From the NCBI GenBank assembly GCA_017469795.1, contig JAFUFT010000020.1, forward strand, positions 1 through 55,963: 55,963 nucleotides of DNA, written 5' to 3'. This document shows positions 25,616 through 34,088 of this stretch, piece by piece (positions within the stretch are counted from its first letter, which is position 1; every line of letters begins with the position of its first letter). Source of the stretch: Oscillospiraceae bacterium. GTDB lineage: Bacteria > Bacillota > Clostridia > Oscillospirales > Oscillospiraceae. The position numbers and the translations under genes are program-made. A model generated the notes under the pieces. The model saw nothing but the letters and a program-made list of their open reading frames with translations. It had not been told where the DNA came from and did no database searches.

Positions 25616-27313
25616 TTGTCTCTGTACATCAATGACAGCTGTATCGGCTGTACCTTCTGCCAGAACGAATGTCCCGTCATGGCCATCTCCTACGACGGCG
25701 ACAAGTACCGGATCGATCCGGAGATCTGCATCCGCTGCGGCACATGTTCGGATGTCTGCCTCATGGACGCGGTGGAGGACAGCGAATGTCCCCGGCCCGC
25801 GCCGGTTCCCCACGGGCCGGAGAAACGGGAATGTGAACTGTGTGTGGTGGGCGGCGGCGCGGCAGGCTTGATCGCTGCGGCCCGGTACGCAGAGGCCACC
25901 GGCAAAAAGGTGCTGGTTCTGGAGAAAAACCGCAAGGCCGGCGGAGGCGGCTATTTTGCCGTAGGTCTAACCCCCGGCAATACCAAATGGGAGAAGGAGG
26001 CTGGCCTGCCGGACACGGTGGAGGAACAAGTCCGCAGCGCCATGGAGCGCACCGGTGGAAAGCTGAATGAAACCTTGATGCGGAATCTCTTCACGTCTCT
26101 TGGCGGGGTCTTCGACTGGCTCTGCACCTGGGCGCCGGTGGAGGAATGCTTCCAGCTGGCCCCCAATCCCTGGGGACAACTGGGCGTCACCACGAAGAGC
26201 GAGAGATACGGCAGCGGCAAATTCATCACCACACACATCCTCCCCTATCTCAGGAAGCTGGGGGTGGAGGTCCTGACCGAGACCGAGGCGGTGGAGCTGA
26301 GACGGTCTTCCGATGGCGCAGTCTCCGGCGTTCTGGCCAGAGACCCCGGCGGCCTGGTGGAGATCACTTGTCTCCAGTGCCTGCTCTGTACCGGAAGCCT
26401 GATCCGCTCCGACCGGATTCGTGCTCTGGTGCCGGAATATGCGGTGGCAAAGCCAAAACGCTACGCCCACGATATGCCGGGTCTCACCGGAGACGGTCTG
26501 ACGATGGCAGAGCGGGCAGGAATCGCCCTGGACGAGGACAGCATTGTGATGGCCTTCGTGGGCTGCATGCCCGTGGCCTTTCAGCAGACCGCCTTCCAGA
26601 CCGGCGAGCGCGGCGACGGGATCCGGGTGAATCTGGAGGGAAAGCGCTGGGTCAACGAAAAGGCCGACGGCAAGACCATGGCGGAGGCGCTGCTGTATCA
26701 GCCCCAGGCGGTCTCCTACACGGTGCTGGACAGCGCCATCCTGGAATCTTCCGAGCCTGTCCTGCCGCCGCCTCCGGGGGCGCCTGCGGGACCTCCCGGC
26801 GGGTTCCCGTATCCCGGCGGTGTGCCGGACTTCGCGGTCCAGCGGGGCGAAAAAATGCCTGGGACCCGGGATGCGTTCCGGGCCCTGGCGGAGCGGCTCA
26901 ATTACCAGACTGTCCTCTGCGGAGATACGCTGGAGGAGCTGGCGGAGAAGATGGGAACGGACCCGGCGGTTTTTGCCCAAACCGTTGTCCGCTACAATGC
27001 GCTGTGCGAGGCGGGGGAGGACAGGGATTTCGGAAAACCGGCCCCGTTCCTGCGGCCGCTGAAGGAGGGGCCGTTCTTCGCCATCCGGAACTACCTGTAT
27101 CTGGACGGGGTGTTCGGCGGTCTGGATGTCAATGAGAACATGCAGGTCCTCAGCGGCGGTCTGCCCGTCCCGGGCCTGTATGCAGCGGGAGATATCACCT
27201 GCGGCCGGTATGTAAACGACCGGCTCCACAAGACCGAAGTCGTCAACGATTACAGCTGGGCTGTGGCAGGCGGCTTCATGGCGGCCAACCACATGATCGA
27301 CATAACCGAGTGA
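25616..27313 (+). CDS. Ferredoxin-domain FAD-dependent oxidoreductase, copy 1
   Basis: A 565-aa cytoplasmic enzyme. Residues 1-60 are a 2x[4Fe-4S] ferredoxin domain (CIGCTFCQNECPVM and CIRCGTCSDVC). Then comes the FAD Rossmann site VVGGGAAGLIAAARYAEATG (near 75-95) of the fumarate reductase/urocanate reductase/3-ketosteroid dehydrogenase superfamily. The C-terminus has YAAGDITCGRYVNDRLHKTE. It probably takes electrons from ferredoxin to reduce a C=C bond. A Pro/Gly-rich insert (LPPPPGAPAGPPGGFPYPGG, near 381-400) interrupts the substrate domain. The start is TTG with AAAGGAGGCGG upstream. No heme or FMN-transferase motif is present, so it does not use a cytochrome partner. It lies 13 nt before copy 2. 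Confidence 0.88.
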   Translation: MSLYINDSCIGCTFCQNECPVMAISYDGDKYRIDPEICIRCGTCSDVCLMDAVEDSECPRPAPVPHGPEKRECELCVVGGGAAGLIAAARYAEATGKKVLVLEKNRKAGGGGYFAVGLTPGNTKWEKEAGLPDTVEEQVRSAMERTGGKLNETLMRNLFTSLGGVFDWLCTWAPVEECFQLAPNPWGQLGVTTKSERYGSGKFITTHILPYLRKLGVEVLTETEAVELRRSSDGAVSGVLARDPGGLVEITCLQCLLCTGSLIRSDRIRALVPEYAVAKPKRYAHDMPGLTGDGLTMAERAGIALDEDSIVMAFVGCMPVAFQQTAFQTGERGDGIRVNLEGKRWVNEKADGKTMAEALLYQPQAVSYTVLDSAILESSEPVLPPPPGAPAGPPGGFPYPGGVPDFAVQRGEKMPGTRDAFRALAERLNYQTVLCGDTLEELAEKMGTDPAVFAQTVVRYNALCEAGEDRDFGKPAPFLRPLKEGPFFAIRNYLYLDGVFGGLDVNENMQVLSGGLPVPGLYAAGDITCGRYVNDRLHKTEVVNDYSWAVAGGFMAANHMIDITE

Positions 27314-27326
27314 GGAGGAAATGTAG

Positions 27327-29072
27327 ATGGCATATTTTATTCAGGGTCCCTGCATCAACTGTTCCCGATGTAAGGACGTGTGTCCTGTGGGCGCGCCCCA
27401 TTCAAGCGGCCTGTCCTTTGAGATCGACCGGGAAAAATGCGTCTCCTGCGGAGCCTGCGCCGAGGCCTGCCGCCTTGGGATCATCCACCCGGAGGACTAT
27501 GTGAAGGAGATCCGGCTGCACGCGCCCATTGAGAAAACCTGCGATGTGGCGGTGGTGGGCGGCGGTGCCGCCGGCATGATCGCCGCAGCCAAGGCTGCAG
27601 AGGCGGGCAAAAAGGTCATCCTTCTGGAAAAGCTCCCAAAGCTGGGCGGCGGCAGCCAGTTTGCCCAGGGACTGCGTATGTTCAGCACGAAGATGGAAAC
27701 CGAAGCGGGCGTTCCGGATCAGATGGACGACTATATCCGGTCTGCGCTCAACACCTGCCGCTGGGAAGTGGACCCGCATCTGATCGCAAATGCGTTCCAT
27801 GCGCTTCCGGAGTGCTTCGACTGGATGTGTGAGTTCGCGCCGGTGAAGGAGAGCTGGGCTGTGAAAGTCAGCCCTTTCGGCAACAGGATGGTCAATACAG
27901 TGAGCGGCCGGGACGCCGGCTGGTTCGTGACGCAGAATTTCGAAGCCTACTGCCGGAAACTGGGGGTGGAGATTCTGACGGAGACTGCCGCCAAAAAGCT
28001 GATCATGGAGAACGGCCGGGTCACAGGCGTGGCCGCAGCGGACGAGGGCGGCGAAATTCGAATCCATGCGGGGGCAGTGCTGCTGGCCACCGGAAACATC
28101 TCCTACGGCGAGGTGCTGAAAAAGACCCTGCCCGGTTACTATTTTGCAGACAGCTATGCCAACTCCCACCGATGGCCCGCCAACACTGGAGATCACATCT
28201 CCATGGCAGAGGATGCGGGGATCAGCGTGGACTACGAGTCTGTGGCGGCGGCCTATCTGGGCGGTATGATTGCCAAAGGCGTGGAGGGCCCCATGATGCA
28301 GCTGGTGGATCGGGGCGAGGCGATGAAGGTCAACAAGCTCGGCCGCCGCTGGATCAATGAGTCTGTAAACAGCGAATCCGCCATCTGGGCGCAGATCCGT
28401 CAGCCCGGCGCGGCCTCCTTTACCATTCTGGATAAACCCCTGCTGGACGCGGAGCCGGAGCCGGCCTACCGGCCGATTGTGAACCGGACCGGACGGAATA
28501 TCGGAGAAGGCATCCCCGGCCCGGACGGTAAATTCGCGGCAGCGCCCGGCTTCGGTCCTCCCGGCGTCCCGGGCGGACCCGGTGGTCCCGGTGGCCCGGG
28601 CGGTCCCGGCGGCGGACCTGTGGACAAGGAGCAGGCCCTCCGGCAGGCGGAAGCGTATCAGGGAGGTCACGTCTTCGTGGCGGATACGATTCAGGAGCTT
28701 GCGGAGAAGATGGGAGTCCCGCCGGAGACGCTTGCCGCCACCGTAGCCCGCTACAACGAGCTGTGCGCCAAGGGCCATGACGACGACTTCTACAAGCTGC
28801 CCAATTACTTAAAACCCATAGAGACCGGCCCCTTCTTTGCCATCCGCTGCCATATGGCCACTGACGGCGTTTTCGGCGGCCTGGACGCGGACGAGAACGG
28901 GAACGTGCTCAGCCACGGTGCTCCGGTGGAGGGCCTGTTCTGCGCCGGTGATACCATCGGCAACCGATACATCAATCCCGGCGGAGAGAAGATCGAGTGC
29001 ATCAACGACTTCTCCTGGGCCTTTGCCAGTGGCTATCTGGCGGGCAAAAAGATACTGGAATATCTCGGCTGA
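27327..29072 (+). CDS. Ferredoxin-domain FAD-dependent oxidoreductase, copy 2
   Basis: A 581-aa paralogue of the preceding gene, with the same domain order: ferredoxin domain (CINCSRCKDVCPVG, CVSCGACAEAC), FAD site VVGGGAAGMIAAAKAAEAGK, and C-terminal FCAGDTIGNRYINPGGEKIE. Its Gly/Pro insert is longer and collagen-like, with repeated PGG units at about residues 408-432 (28548-28620). The pair is probably a recent tandem duplication with divergence, suggesting a heterodimer or two successive reductions. GAGGAG precedes the ATG. Sequence after the stop holds an inverted repeat. Confidence 0.88.
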   Translation: MAYFIQGPCINCSRCKDVCPVGAPHSSGLSFEIDREKCVSCGACAEACRLGIIHPEDYVKEIRLHAPIEKTCDVAVVGGGAAGMIAAAKAAEAGKKVILLEKLPKLGGGSQFAQGLRMFSTKMETEAGVPDQMDDYIRSALNTCRWEVDPHLIANAFHALPECFDWMCEFAPVKESWAVKVSPFGNRMVNTVSGRDAGWFVTQNFEAYCRKLGVEILTETAAKKLIMENGRVTGVAAADEGGEIRIHAGAVLLATGNISYGEVLKKTLPGYYFADSYANSHRWPANTGDHISMAEDAGISVDYESVAAAYLGGMIAKGVEGPMMQLVDRGEAMKVNKLGRRWINESVNSESAIWAQIRQPGAASFTILDKPLLDAEPEPAYRPIVNRTGRNIGEGIPGPDGKFAAAPGFGPPGVPGGPGGPGGPGGPGGGPVDKEQALRQAEAYQGGHVFVADTIQELAEKMGVPPETLAATVARYNELCAKGHDDDFYKLPNYLKPIETGPFFAIRCHMATDGVFGGLDADENGNVLSHGAPVEGLFCAGDTIGNRYINPGGEKIECINDFSWAFASGYLAGKKILEYLG

Positions 29073-29102
29073 AGATAAAACAACCCCGGAAACCCGCGTG
29101 AA

Positions 29103-29155
29103 ATGCTCCCCCTATGATGACAGTGCCTTTCTGCTGCCTTTCATAAGGGGAGCAT
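29103..29155. repeat. Near-perfect inverted repeat after the flavoprotein pair
   Basis: ATGCTCCCCCTATGA (29103-29117) pairs with TCATAAGGGGAGCAT (29141-29155), with one G-T pair and a 23-nt loop. There is no T-run after it. It could be a weak terminator, a transcript-stabilising hairpin or the end of a small element. Confidence 0.5.
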
Positions 29156-29223
29156 ATCATTCATCTCGGGGATAAAAGCGAATTCCCTGTACCCCGAATG
29201 CTATGTGGAGATATTATCTTTTG

Positions 29224-29252
29224 TTGTGTTTTTGCGTAACTAGAGATATAAT
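29224..29252 (+). promoter_or_regulatory. Candidate promoter before the hydrolase cluster
   Basis: TTGTGT (29224-29229) and TATAAT (29247-29252) with 17-bp spacing. It would drive the decayed stretch at 29266-29532 and the six-gene cluster downstream. Confidence 0.5.
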
Positions 29253-29265
29253 AGTTTTATAAGAA

Positions 29266-29532
29266 TGGTTGGACCAACGATGGCACGAGCCCGGTCGTCT
29301 TTAAGACTGAGCGCATCGACATTTCAGAGGATGAGGAGGAGCGGGAGAGACTGGCGAACCAGAACGTTCGGAATACAGCCGAGGATGCATATACTGGCTG
29401 AACGGAATCCGGAATGAGGCAACAGCGGAACTGTTTCGAATGCAGGATAAGGACTATGCCAATATCCTGAATATCAAGGGCCTCGTCTTTCTTTTTGACA
29501 CGTGGTTAGACATATCTAACAGACGATTGATG
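29266..29532 (+). pseudogene. Decayed coding fragments
   Basis: One frame encodes GWTNDGTSPVVFKTERIDIS and continues EDEEERERLANQNVRNTAED before a stop near 29403. Another frame then reads YWLNGIRNEATAELFRMQDK and on to LFDTW. Both look like real protein (charged helix, hydrophobic core) but have no start codon or ribosome site and are in different frames. I read this as one or two eroded genes, perhaps left from a mobile element. Apart from this, 29156-29551 holds only the promoter. Confidence 0.4.
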
Positions 29533-29551
29533 AACAATGAGGAGTAAAACG

Positions 29552-30043
29552 ATGATGGTAACAATTATTCTGGCACTGAGTATGTGTGCGCTGCTGTTTC
29601 TCATGATATGGGCGGCAACTTACTTCTTCCCGTGGGAAAGGCTTCTGGAGTTCTTCCCCGAAGATATTGAAGAAAAGGCAAAGCAGCATAAGCCGCCGTT
29701 TCCCTCTGCCCCGGCCATCGGTTGGATCATCATGGTGCTTTGCATGGTGGGATTCATCGGCGTGATCGTGTATGGCGGCTGGGACGGCGTACAGAGAGGC
29801 TACTCCTTCGGGCAGTTCCTTGTGAGGTTTCTCGTCATCCTGTTCGGCGTCAAAGCGTTTGATATCATCGGACTGGATTATATCCTGATTACAAAGACGC
29901 AGTTTTTCCAGCACTACATTCCGGAGACGAAAGGCTGCGCCGGTTATCAAAACTTTGGCTTTAACCGGAAGGAGCAGATCAGGCAGTGCATTATGCTGCC
30001 GTTTGCCGCGCTCCTGACCGCATGGATCTGTTCTTTGTTCTGA
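29552..30043 (+). CDS. Membrane protein of unknown function
   Basis: A 163-aa protein with about four membrane segments: an N-terminal MMVTIILALSMCALLFLMIW, a helix near 60-80, one near 95-115 and a C-terminal one. The loop holds EDIEEKAKQHKPPFPSAPAI. The start is the second ATG of an ATGATG at 29552, because GAGGAG lies 7 nt upstream. No family recognised. It is the first gene of the 29.5-34.1 kb cluster, and the next gene starts 29 nt later. Confidence 0.7.
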   Translation: MMVTIILALSMCALLFLMIWAATYFFPWERLLEFFPEDIEEKAKQHKPPFPSAPAIGWIIMVLCMVGFIGVIVYGGWDGVQRGYSFGQFLVRFLVILFGVKAFDIIGLDYILITKTQFFQHYIPETKGCAGYQNFGFNRKEQIRQCIMLPFAALLTAWICSLF

Positions 30044-30072
30044 CGGAAGAACTTTATGACGTGGAGGAAAAT

Positions 30073-30528
30073 ATGATCGTTCAGAAAACATCCGTCTTTC
30101 CGGCAAGTAGAGATATAGTTTTTCAGAAGCTGCAGCAGTTGGAGACGCTTCAGTATATTGCAAAACCCTATGCGACGTTTGAACCCATTGGGGAGGCTGT
30201 CTCCATGTGGACCGTGGGCAGCACGTCCTCCTACCTGTTCCGGCTCTTTGGTGTGATCCCGTTTGGAACGCATACGATTCATATTGTGCGGTTAGACCGG
30301 TCGGGAGTCAGCAGCCGGGAGGGAAACGAGCATGTCCCGGTATGGAATCACGATATTGGGATGGAGTCCATTGATGCAAATCACACGAGATATACCGACC
30401 GCGTGGAGATACAAGCCGGCTGGAAGACAGTGTTTATCTGGTTATGGGCGAATGCATTCTATGCCCACAGGCAAAGAAAATGGATCAGATTTCTTCAAAA
30501 AAGCATGAGGGAGGAGCAAAGACCATGA
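30073..30528 (+). CDS. SRPBCC-like (START/polyketide cyclase fold) protein
   Basis: A 151-aa soluble protein. It opens MIVQKTSVFPASRDIVFQKL, with the START-like fold pattern (N-terminal strand, then FPASRDIVFQKLQQLETLQY). Alternating strands ending DRVEIQAGW and a long amphipathic C-terminal helix (WLWANAFYAHRQRKWIRFLQ) follow. SRPBCC proteins bind hydrophobic ligands or lipids. GTGGAGGA precedes the ATG. The stop overlaps the next start (ATGA), so it is translated with the alpha/beta hydrolase and may deliver or bind its substrate. Confidence 0.65.
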   Translation: MIVQKTSVFPASRDIVFQKLQQLETLQYIAKPYATFEPIGEAVSMWTVGSTSSYLFRLFGVIPFGTHTIHIVRLDRSGVSSREGNEHVPVWNHDIGMESIDANHTRYTDRVEIQAGWKTVFIWLWANAFYAHRQRKWIRFLQKSMREEQRP

Positions 30529-31463
30529 GCGTATCCCTTCGTTTGATGAAATGGCTGCTGAGAGTCATGAAAGTCAAGGAATCCTATGACCGTCCGATCG
30601 CGGAGATCGAGGCGACCAAGAAGAGACGGAACAGAAAGATGTCGTTTTCTTTGAAACCGCTGAGCGGACAGACGGTGGAAGAGACCCGAATCTGTGATCG
30701 AGAGGTACTGATCGTCCGTGACGGGGAAGGTAAATCGGAAAAGGCGTTGCTCTATCTGTACGGCGGAGGGTTTTCCAGCGAGATCAGCGGTATGGAGAAG
30801 AAAGCTTCGGTGGAATATGGTAAGCGATCCGGCAGAGACGTCTGGATCCCTCGCTATCCGAATGTAATGGACGACGGCATTACGATCCGGGAACTGTATC
30901 AGATGGTGCTTAAGACCTACCAGCGAATGCTGGATTCCTACGGGGTGGAGAATATTGCTGTGATCGGCTTTTCCGCCGGAGCAACGCTCGGATTGGGTAT
31001 GTTTGAATACAACAACACGCTTTCTGCGCCGCTGCCCGTTCCCGCGCTGCTGATCGCATCGTCACCCGCCTGTATTCCACACACGGAGGAAGAACTCAGG
31101 AAGGTACAGGAGCTGGCAGATATGGATATTATGATCCCAGCCTCCTTCGTTCACTCGATCAAGGAGACCATGTGCCATGGTGAGGATCTTCCGGGCTGGA
31201 TGTATGAGATCACAACGGGCGATTTATCCAATATGCCCTTCACGCACATCTATTACGGGAGTGATGAAGTGTTGAGAGCCTCATCTGATACGCTGACGGC
31301 TGCCTTTGAGAGGGCGGGCTCCGGGTACGAACTTCACATTGGGAACGGAATGTTCCACTGCTATCCGGCCATCCGCTTTATCCCGGAGTGCAGGGAGGCC
31401 TTTGATGAGATCGTCGGGTATTTAAGGGGTCAGACTATGTCAACTACCCACCCAATGAAGTGA
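30525..31463 (+). CDS. Alpha/beta hydrolase, HSL/acetyl-esterase-like
   Basis: A 312-aa esterase-type enzyme. An oxyanion-hole motif LYGGGFSSE (near 83) resembles the HGGG of the hormone-sensitive lipase family with Tyr replacing His. The nucleophile elbow is GFSAGATLG (near 147), the Asp is probably in IYYGSDEVL, and the His is in NGMFHCYPAI. The substrate is likely a small or medium acyl ester. The start is the ATG at 30525 overlapping the SRPBCC stop. An upstream in-frame start at 30444 lies within the previous gene. Confidence 0.82.
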   Translation: MSVSLRLMKWLLRVMKVKESYDRPIAEIEATKKRRNRKMSFSLKPLSGQTVEETRICDREVLIVRDGEGKSEKALLYLYGGGFSSEISGMEKKASVEYGKRSGRDVWIPRYPNVMDDGITIRELYQMVLKTYQRMLDSYGVENIAVIGFSAGATLGLGMFEYNNTLSAPLPVPALLIASSPACIPHTEEELRKVQELADMDIMIPASFVHSIKETMCHGEDLPGWMYEITTGDLSNMPFTHIYYGSDEVLRASSDTLTAAFERAGSGYELHIGNGMFHCYPAIRFIPECREAFDEIVGYLRGQTMSTTHPMK

Positions 31464-31594
31464 GTGGGGGTGTAACTATCCAGTAGTGGGACCTATGCCG
31501 TCCAAAAATATCCGCCGGAAAAACGGGAAAACGGCCTGCTGATCAGTAAGGACTGGAGAAAAAGACAAATGATAAAGGAGTTCTGCTTGTAACG

Positions 31595-32392
31595 ATGAAA
31601 TTCTTTGAATTTGGCAAAGAGAACAAGGAACTGATGATTCTTTTACACGGCGGAGGGACGAGCTATCTCGGCGTCCTCCCCACGGCGAAGAAGATCGCGG
31701 AGAAATACCATGTCGTACTGCTTGCCTACGACGGCTTCAACCCGTCCGAGCCGGAGACGGAGTTTAAATCTTTAGCCTATGAGGCGGGATGCCTGGAGGA
31801 CTACATAATCAAAAACTACGGCGGGAAGGTAGATATTCTCTATGGCCTTTCCTACGGATGCCGTACTCTGATGCAGGTGCTGGAGGACAACCGGCTGGAG
31901 ATCACCACGACGATTGCCGACGGTATGTCTCTGCAGGATTATCCTGACATCAAAAGCGATTTTTGGAAAGAGGTCTATCTGTTTTTCTTTACCGGGACGT
32001 TCTTCGTCATCATGGGCAGAGCGGGAAAGTTGCGAAAGCGGTTTCTGGCAAAGATCACGGGACGCAGCCTGGAGGAAGCTGATAGGGTTCTCTATACCAA
32101 GGCCAGCTGGAAAAGCTGGAAGAATCAGGACAGATGCCTGATCGGCAAGAAGACGGATTATAGTGTTTTTCAAAACACCGATATGCATATCTGGTACGGG
32201 ATCAAGGGGACGGTAGACAAAAAGCTGTCCGCCAATCTGGAAGAACTGAAAGCGAAGGGATATCCCTTCACCTGTAAGATATTTGAGGACATGGGCCATG
32301 GTGGCCTGATCGGCGAAAACACGGAACGCTTTATCGAAGAGGTGGACGCTGTACACCGGCAATCGAAGAAAGAAACGGAGGGAAGACCATGA
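31595..32392 (+). CDS. Alpha/beta-hydrolase-fold protein
   Basis: A 265-aa alpha/beta hydrolase of a different subfamily. The first strand and oxyanion loop are ILLHGGGTSYLG (near 17), the nucleophile elbow YGLSYGCRTL (near 86), the acid residue uncertain, and the catalytic His in FEDMGHGGLIGE (near 240). A hydrophobic patch LFFFTGTFFVIMGRAGK is a cap helix or membrane-touching lid. It lies 131 nt after the preceding hydrolase, with GGAG about 16 nt upstream, so translation initiation is weak or the start is imperfectly chosen. It overlaps the next gene by 4 bp. Confidence 0.78.
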   Translation: MKFFEFGKENKELMILLHGGGTSYLGVLPTAKKIAEKYHVVLLAYDGFNPSEPETEFKSLAYEAGCLEDYIIKNYGGKVDILYGLSYGCRTLMQVLEDNRLEITTTIADGMSLQDYPDIKSDFWKEVYLFFFTGTFFVIMGRAGKLRKRFLAKITGRSLEEADRVLYTKASWKSWKNQDRCLIGKKTDYSVFQNTDMHIWYGIKGTVDKKLSANLEELKAKGYPFTCKIFEDMGHGGLIGENTERFIEEVDAVHRQSKKETEGRP

Positions 32393-33090
32393 CAATGGAA
32401 CAACGCGCGAGGATATCCAAACGGATGCTGTGGATCATTCCCGGCCTGATCCTTGCCATCATCGGCGACTACTGCATGGGGATCGAGCCGAAAGACAGCA
32501 CGAGCATTTCCTTTATGATTTCTTCCGGTTGGCTCACAATTGCGGATTGGCGCATTGCGCTGTCGAATATTGGCGGCCTGATCGGAACGGGTTTCTATGC
32601 AATTGCGGCTTTGAATTTTATAGAATACCTGAAATACAAACTTTCTCAGTGCAGCGACAAATGGGACAGACGATTCCTGAAGCTCTATATCGCAGGACTG
32701 ATCTGGGGCTGCATGGTTTTTATCTACTTCCATCTGGCCTGCGGAACGCTGATCCACAACTACAACGTCATTTATGAAGCTGCACAGGGCGATACGGCGC
32801 GAGCTGTGGCTGCCTGGAACCGGTCCTACGCGGTGCAGGCTGTTCCGTACTGGGTATCGTTTGTCGTGCTGGGAATCGCCTCCACCGGCGGATGGATCGC
32901 CCTCGTTCTAAAGGGCATTCTACCGCTGAACAAGATCTGGGTGTTGGCGGCTCCGCTTCTCGTCGCTGGAATCGGATTCCTGCTGGAGTGGATCCTTCCG
33001 CTGCCCTTCAACGGCTTTGCGTCCGGCTTTGAAAGTTTTGGCTGGATCGTGATGTTCCTTGGGGGAATACAGGCGATAAAGAAAGGATAA
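32389..33090 (+). CDS. Multipass membrane protein (DUF6796-like)
   Basis: A 233-aa integral membrane protein with about six segments. The first helix is WIIPGLILAIIGDYCMGIEP, then ALSNIGGLIGTGFYAIAALN. Further helices centre on IYFHLACGT, SFVVLGIASTGGWIAL, and the last pair. Small-residue-rich helices and a conserved SSGWLTIADWRIALSN loop resemble the DUF6796 membrane family, but I recall this only approximately. It is translationally coupled to the upstream hydrolase. Confidence 0.65.
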   Translation: MTMEQRARISKRMLWIIPGLILAIIGDYCMGIEPKDSTSISFMISSGWLTIADWRIALSNIGGLIGTGFYAIAALNFIEYLKYKLSQCSDKWDRRFLKLYIAGLIWGCMVFIYFHLACGTLIHNYNVIYEAAQGDTARAVAAWNRSYAVQAVPYWVSFVVLGIASTGGWIALVLKGILPLNKIWVLAAPLLVAGIGFLLEWILPLPFNGFASGFESFGWIVMFLGGIQAIKKG

Positions 33091-33116
33091 ACAGATAGAA
33101 CTACAGAAACGGATGA

Positions 33117-34064
33117 ATGATCATGAAACACGAGAATTTCAATTTTCACCAACACGGTTTTGTGGGACATCTGGCCGAACCGGATGCAGGCAGCGACAGG
33201 GCGGTCATCGTGATCATGGGCGGGGAGCAGAGCTTGCTTCCCGGGATTATATTCGCGGAACGGTTTGCCGATTACGGAATTACGGGTCTGTCTGTATCCT
33301 TATTCGGAGCCGAAGGTCTGCCGGACGCGCCGAATCAGATCCCATTGGAGATGTTCCTCCCCGCTGTCCGCTATCTCAGGGAACAAAAGCAGATCAGGCG
33401 AATCAGCGTTTATGGGCAATCCATGGGCTCTATCTTTGCAATTCTTGTAGCGCAGTATATCGGCGGGATGGAAAATCTGATTCTGGTGTCGCCCACACAT
33501 GTGCCCTTTGAAGGAACACTGAAGGACAAGAGAACGATGACAGGTCACAGCGTGGCGACATGGCATGGGGCGGATGTTCCCTTTGTCAAGGCGGATTTTG
33601 CTGCTGTGAAAGCCGGGAAATATCAAAAGCATCCTGCAGTCACGCATAAGGTTACGGGCATGTGGACCGCTTATTATAACGCCTACCGGGACGAAGCAGC
33701 CGTGGGGAAAGCAAAGCTGGCGGTGGAAAAGACCAGCGCAAGAGTGCTGCTGATTGCCGGGCAGGAGGATGAAGCCTGGCCTGCGGAGTTCTCCGTCAGA
33801 GAGATTGAGCGTCGGCTCAAAGGCGGTGGCTATCAGAAGGATGTCAAGGTTGTCCTGTTCCCCCACGGCAGTCATCTGAGCGGCCTCATGCCAAATCGGG
33901 AGAGGGAAAAGAAGCTGTACCGGATGATCCCCCTGATCGGGTTGATGTACAGAACCTTTGGACGATACCGCAAAGAGAATCTGGAGTATTTTGCCCAAGC
34001 GGAAAGGGAAATCATATGCTTCTGGAGCAACTCGGTAGTTGTGGTTCCAGCTTTTTGGAAATAG
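33117..34064 (+). CDS. Alpha/beta hydrolase, acyl-CoA thioester hydrolase/BAAT C-terminal-like
   Basis: A 315-aa enzyme resembling the C-terminal hydrolase of bile-acid-CoA:amino acid N-acyltransferases and acyl-CoA thioesterases. Features: VIVIMGGEQSLLPGIIFAER (near 24-43), FADYGITGLSVSLFG, YGQSMGSIFAILV (Ser nucleophile near 102), Asp in LIAGQEDEAW and His in LFPHGSHLSG. The nucleophile is Ser rather than the Cys of bile-acid conjugating enzymes, so hydrolysis is expected. The last ~20 residues (FWSNSVVVVPAFWK) look unlike the family and may come from a later frameshift or junction. It is the last gene of the six-gene cluster. Confidence 0.7.
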   Translation: MIMKHENFNFHQHGFVGHLAEPDAGSDRAVIVIMGGEQSLLPGIIFAERFADYGITGLSVSLFGAEGLPDAPNQIPLEMFLPAVRYLREQKQIRRISVYGQSMGSIFAILVAQYIGGMENLILVSPTHVPFEGTLKDKRTMTGHSVATWHGADVPFVKADFAAVKAGKYQKHPAVTHKVTGMWTAYYNAYRDEAAVGKAKLAVEKTSARVLLIAGQEDEAWPAEFSVREIERRLKGGGYQKDVKVVLFPHGSHLSGLMPNREREKKLYRMIPLIGLMYRTFGRYRKENLEYFAQAEREIICFWSNSVVVVPAFWK

Positions 34065-34088
34065 GTGATTATTCTGACTGCATTTAGC

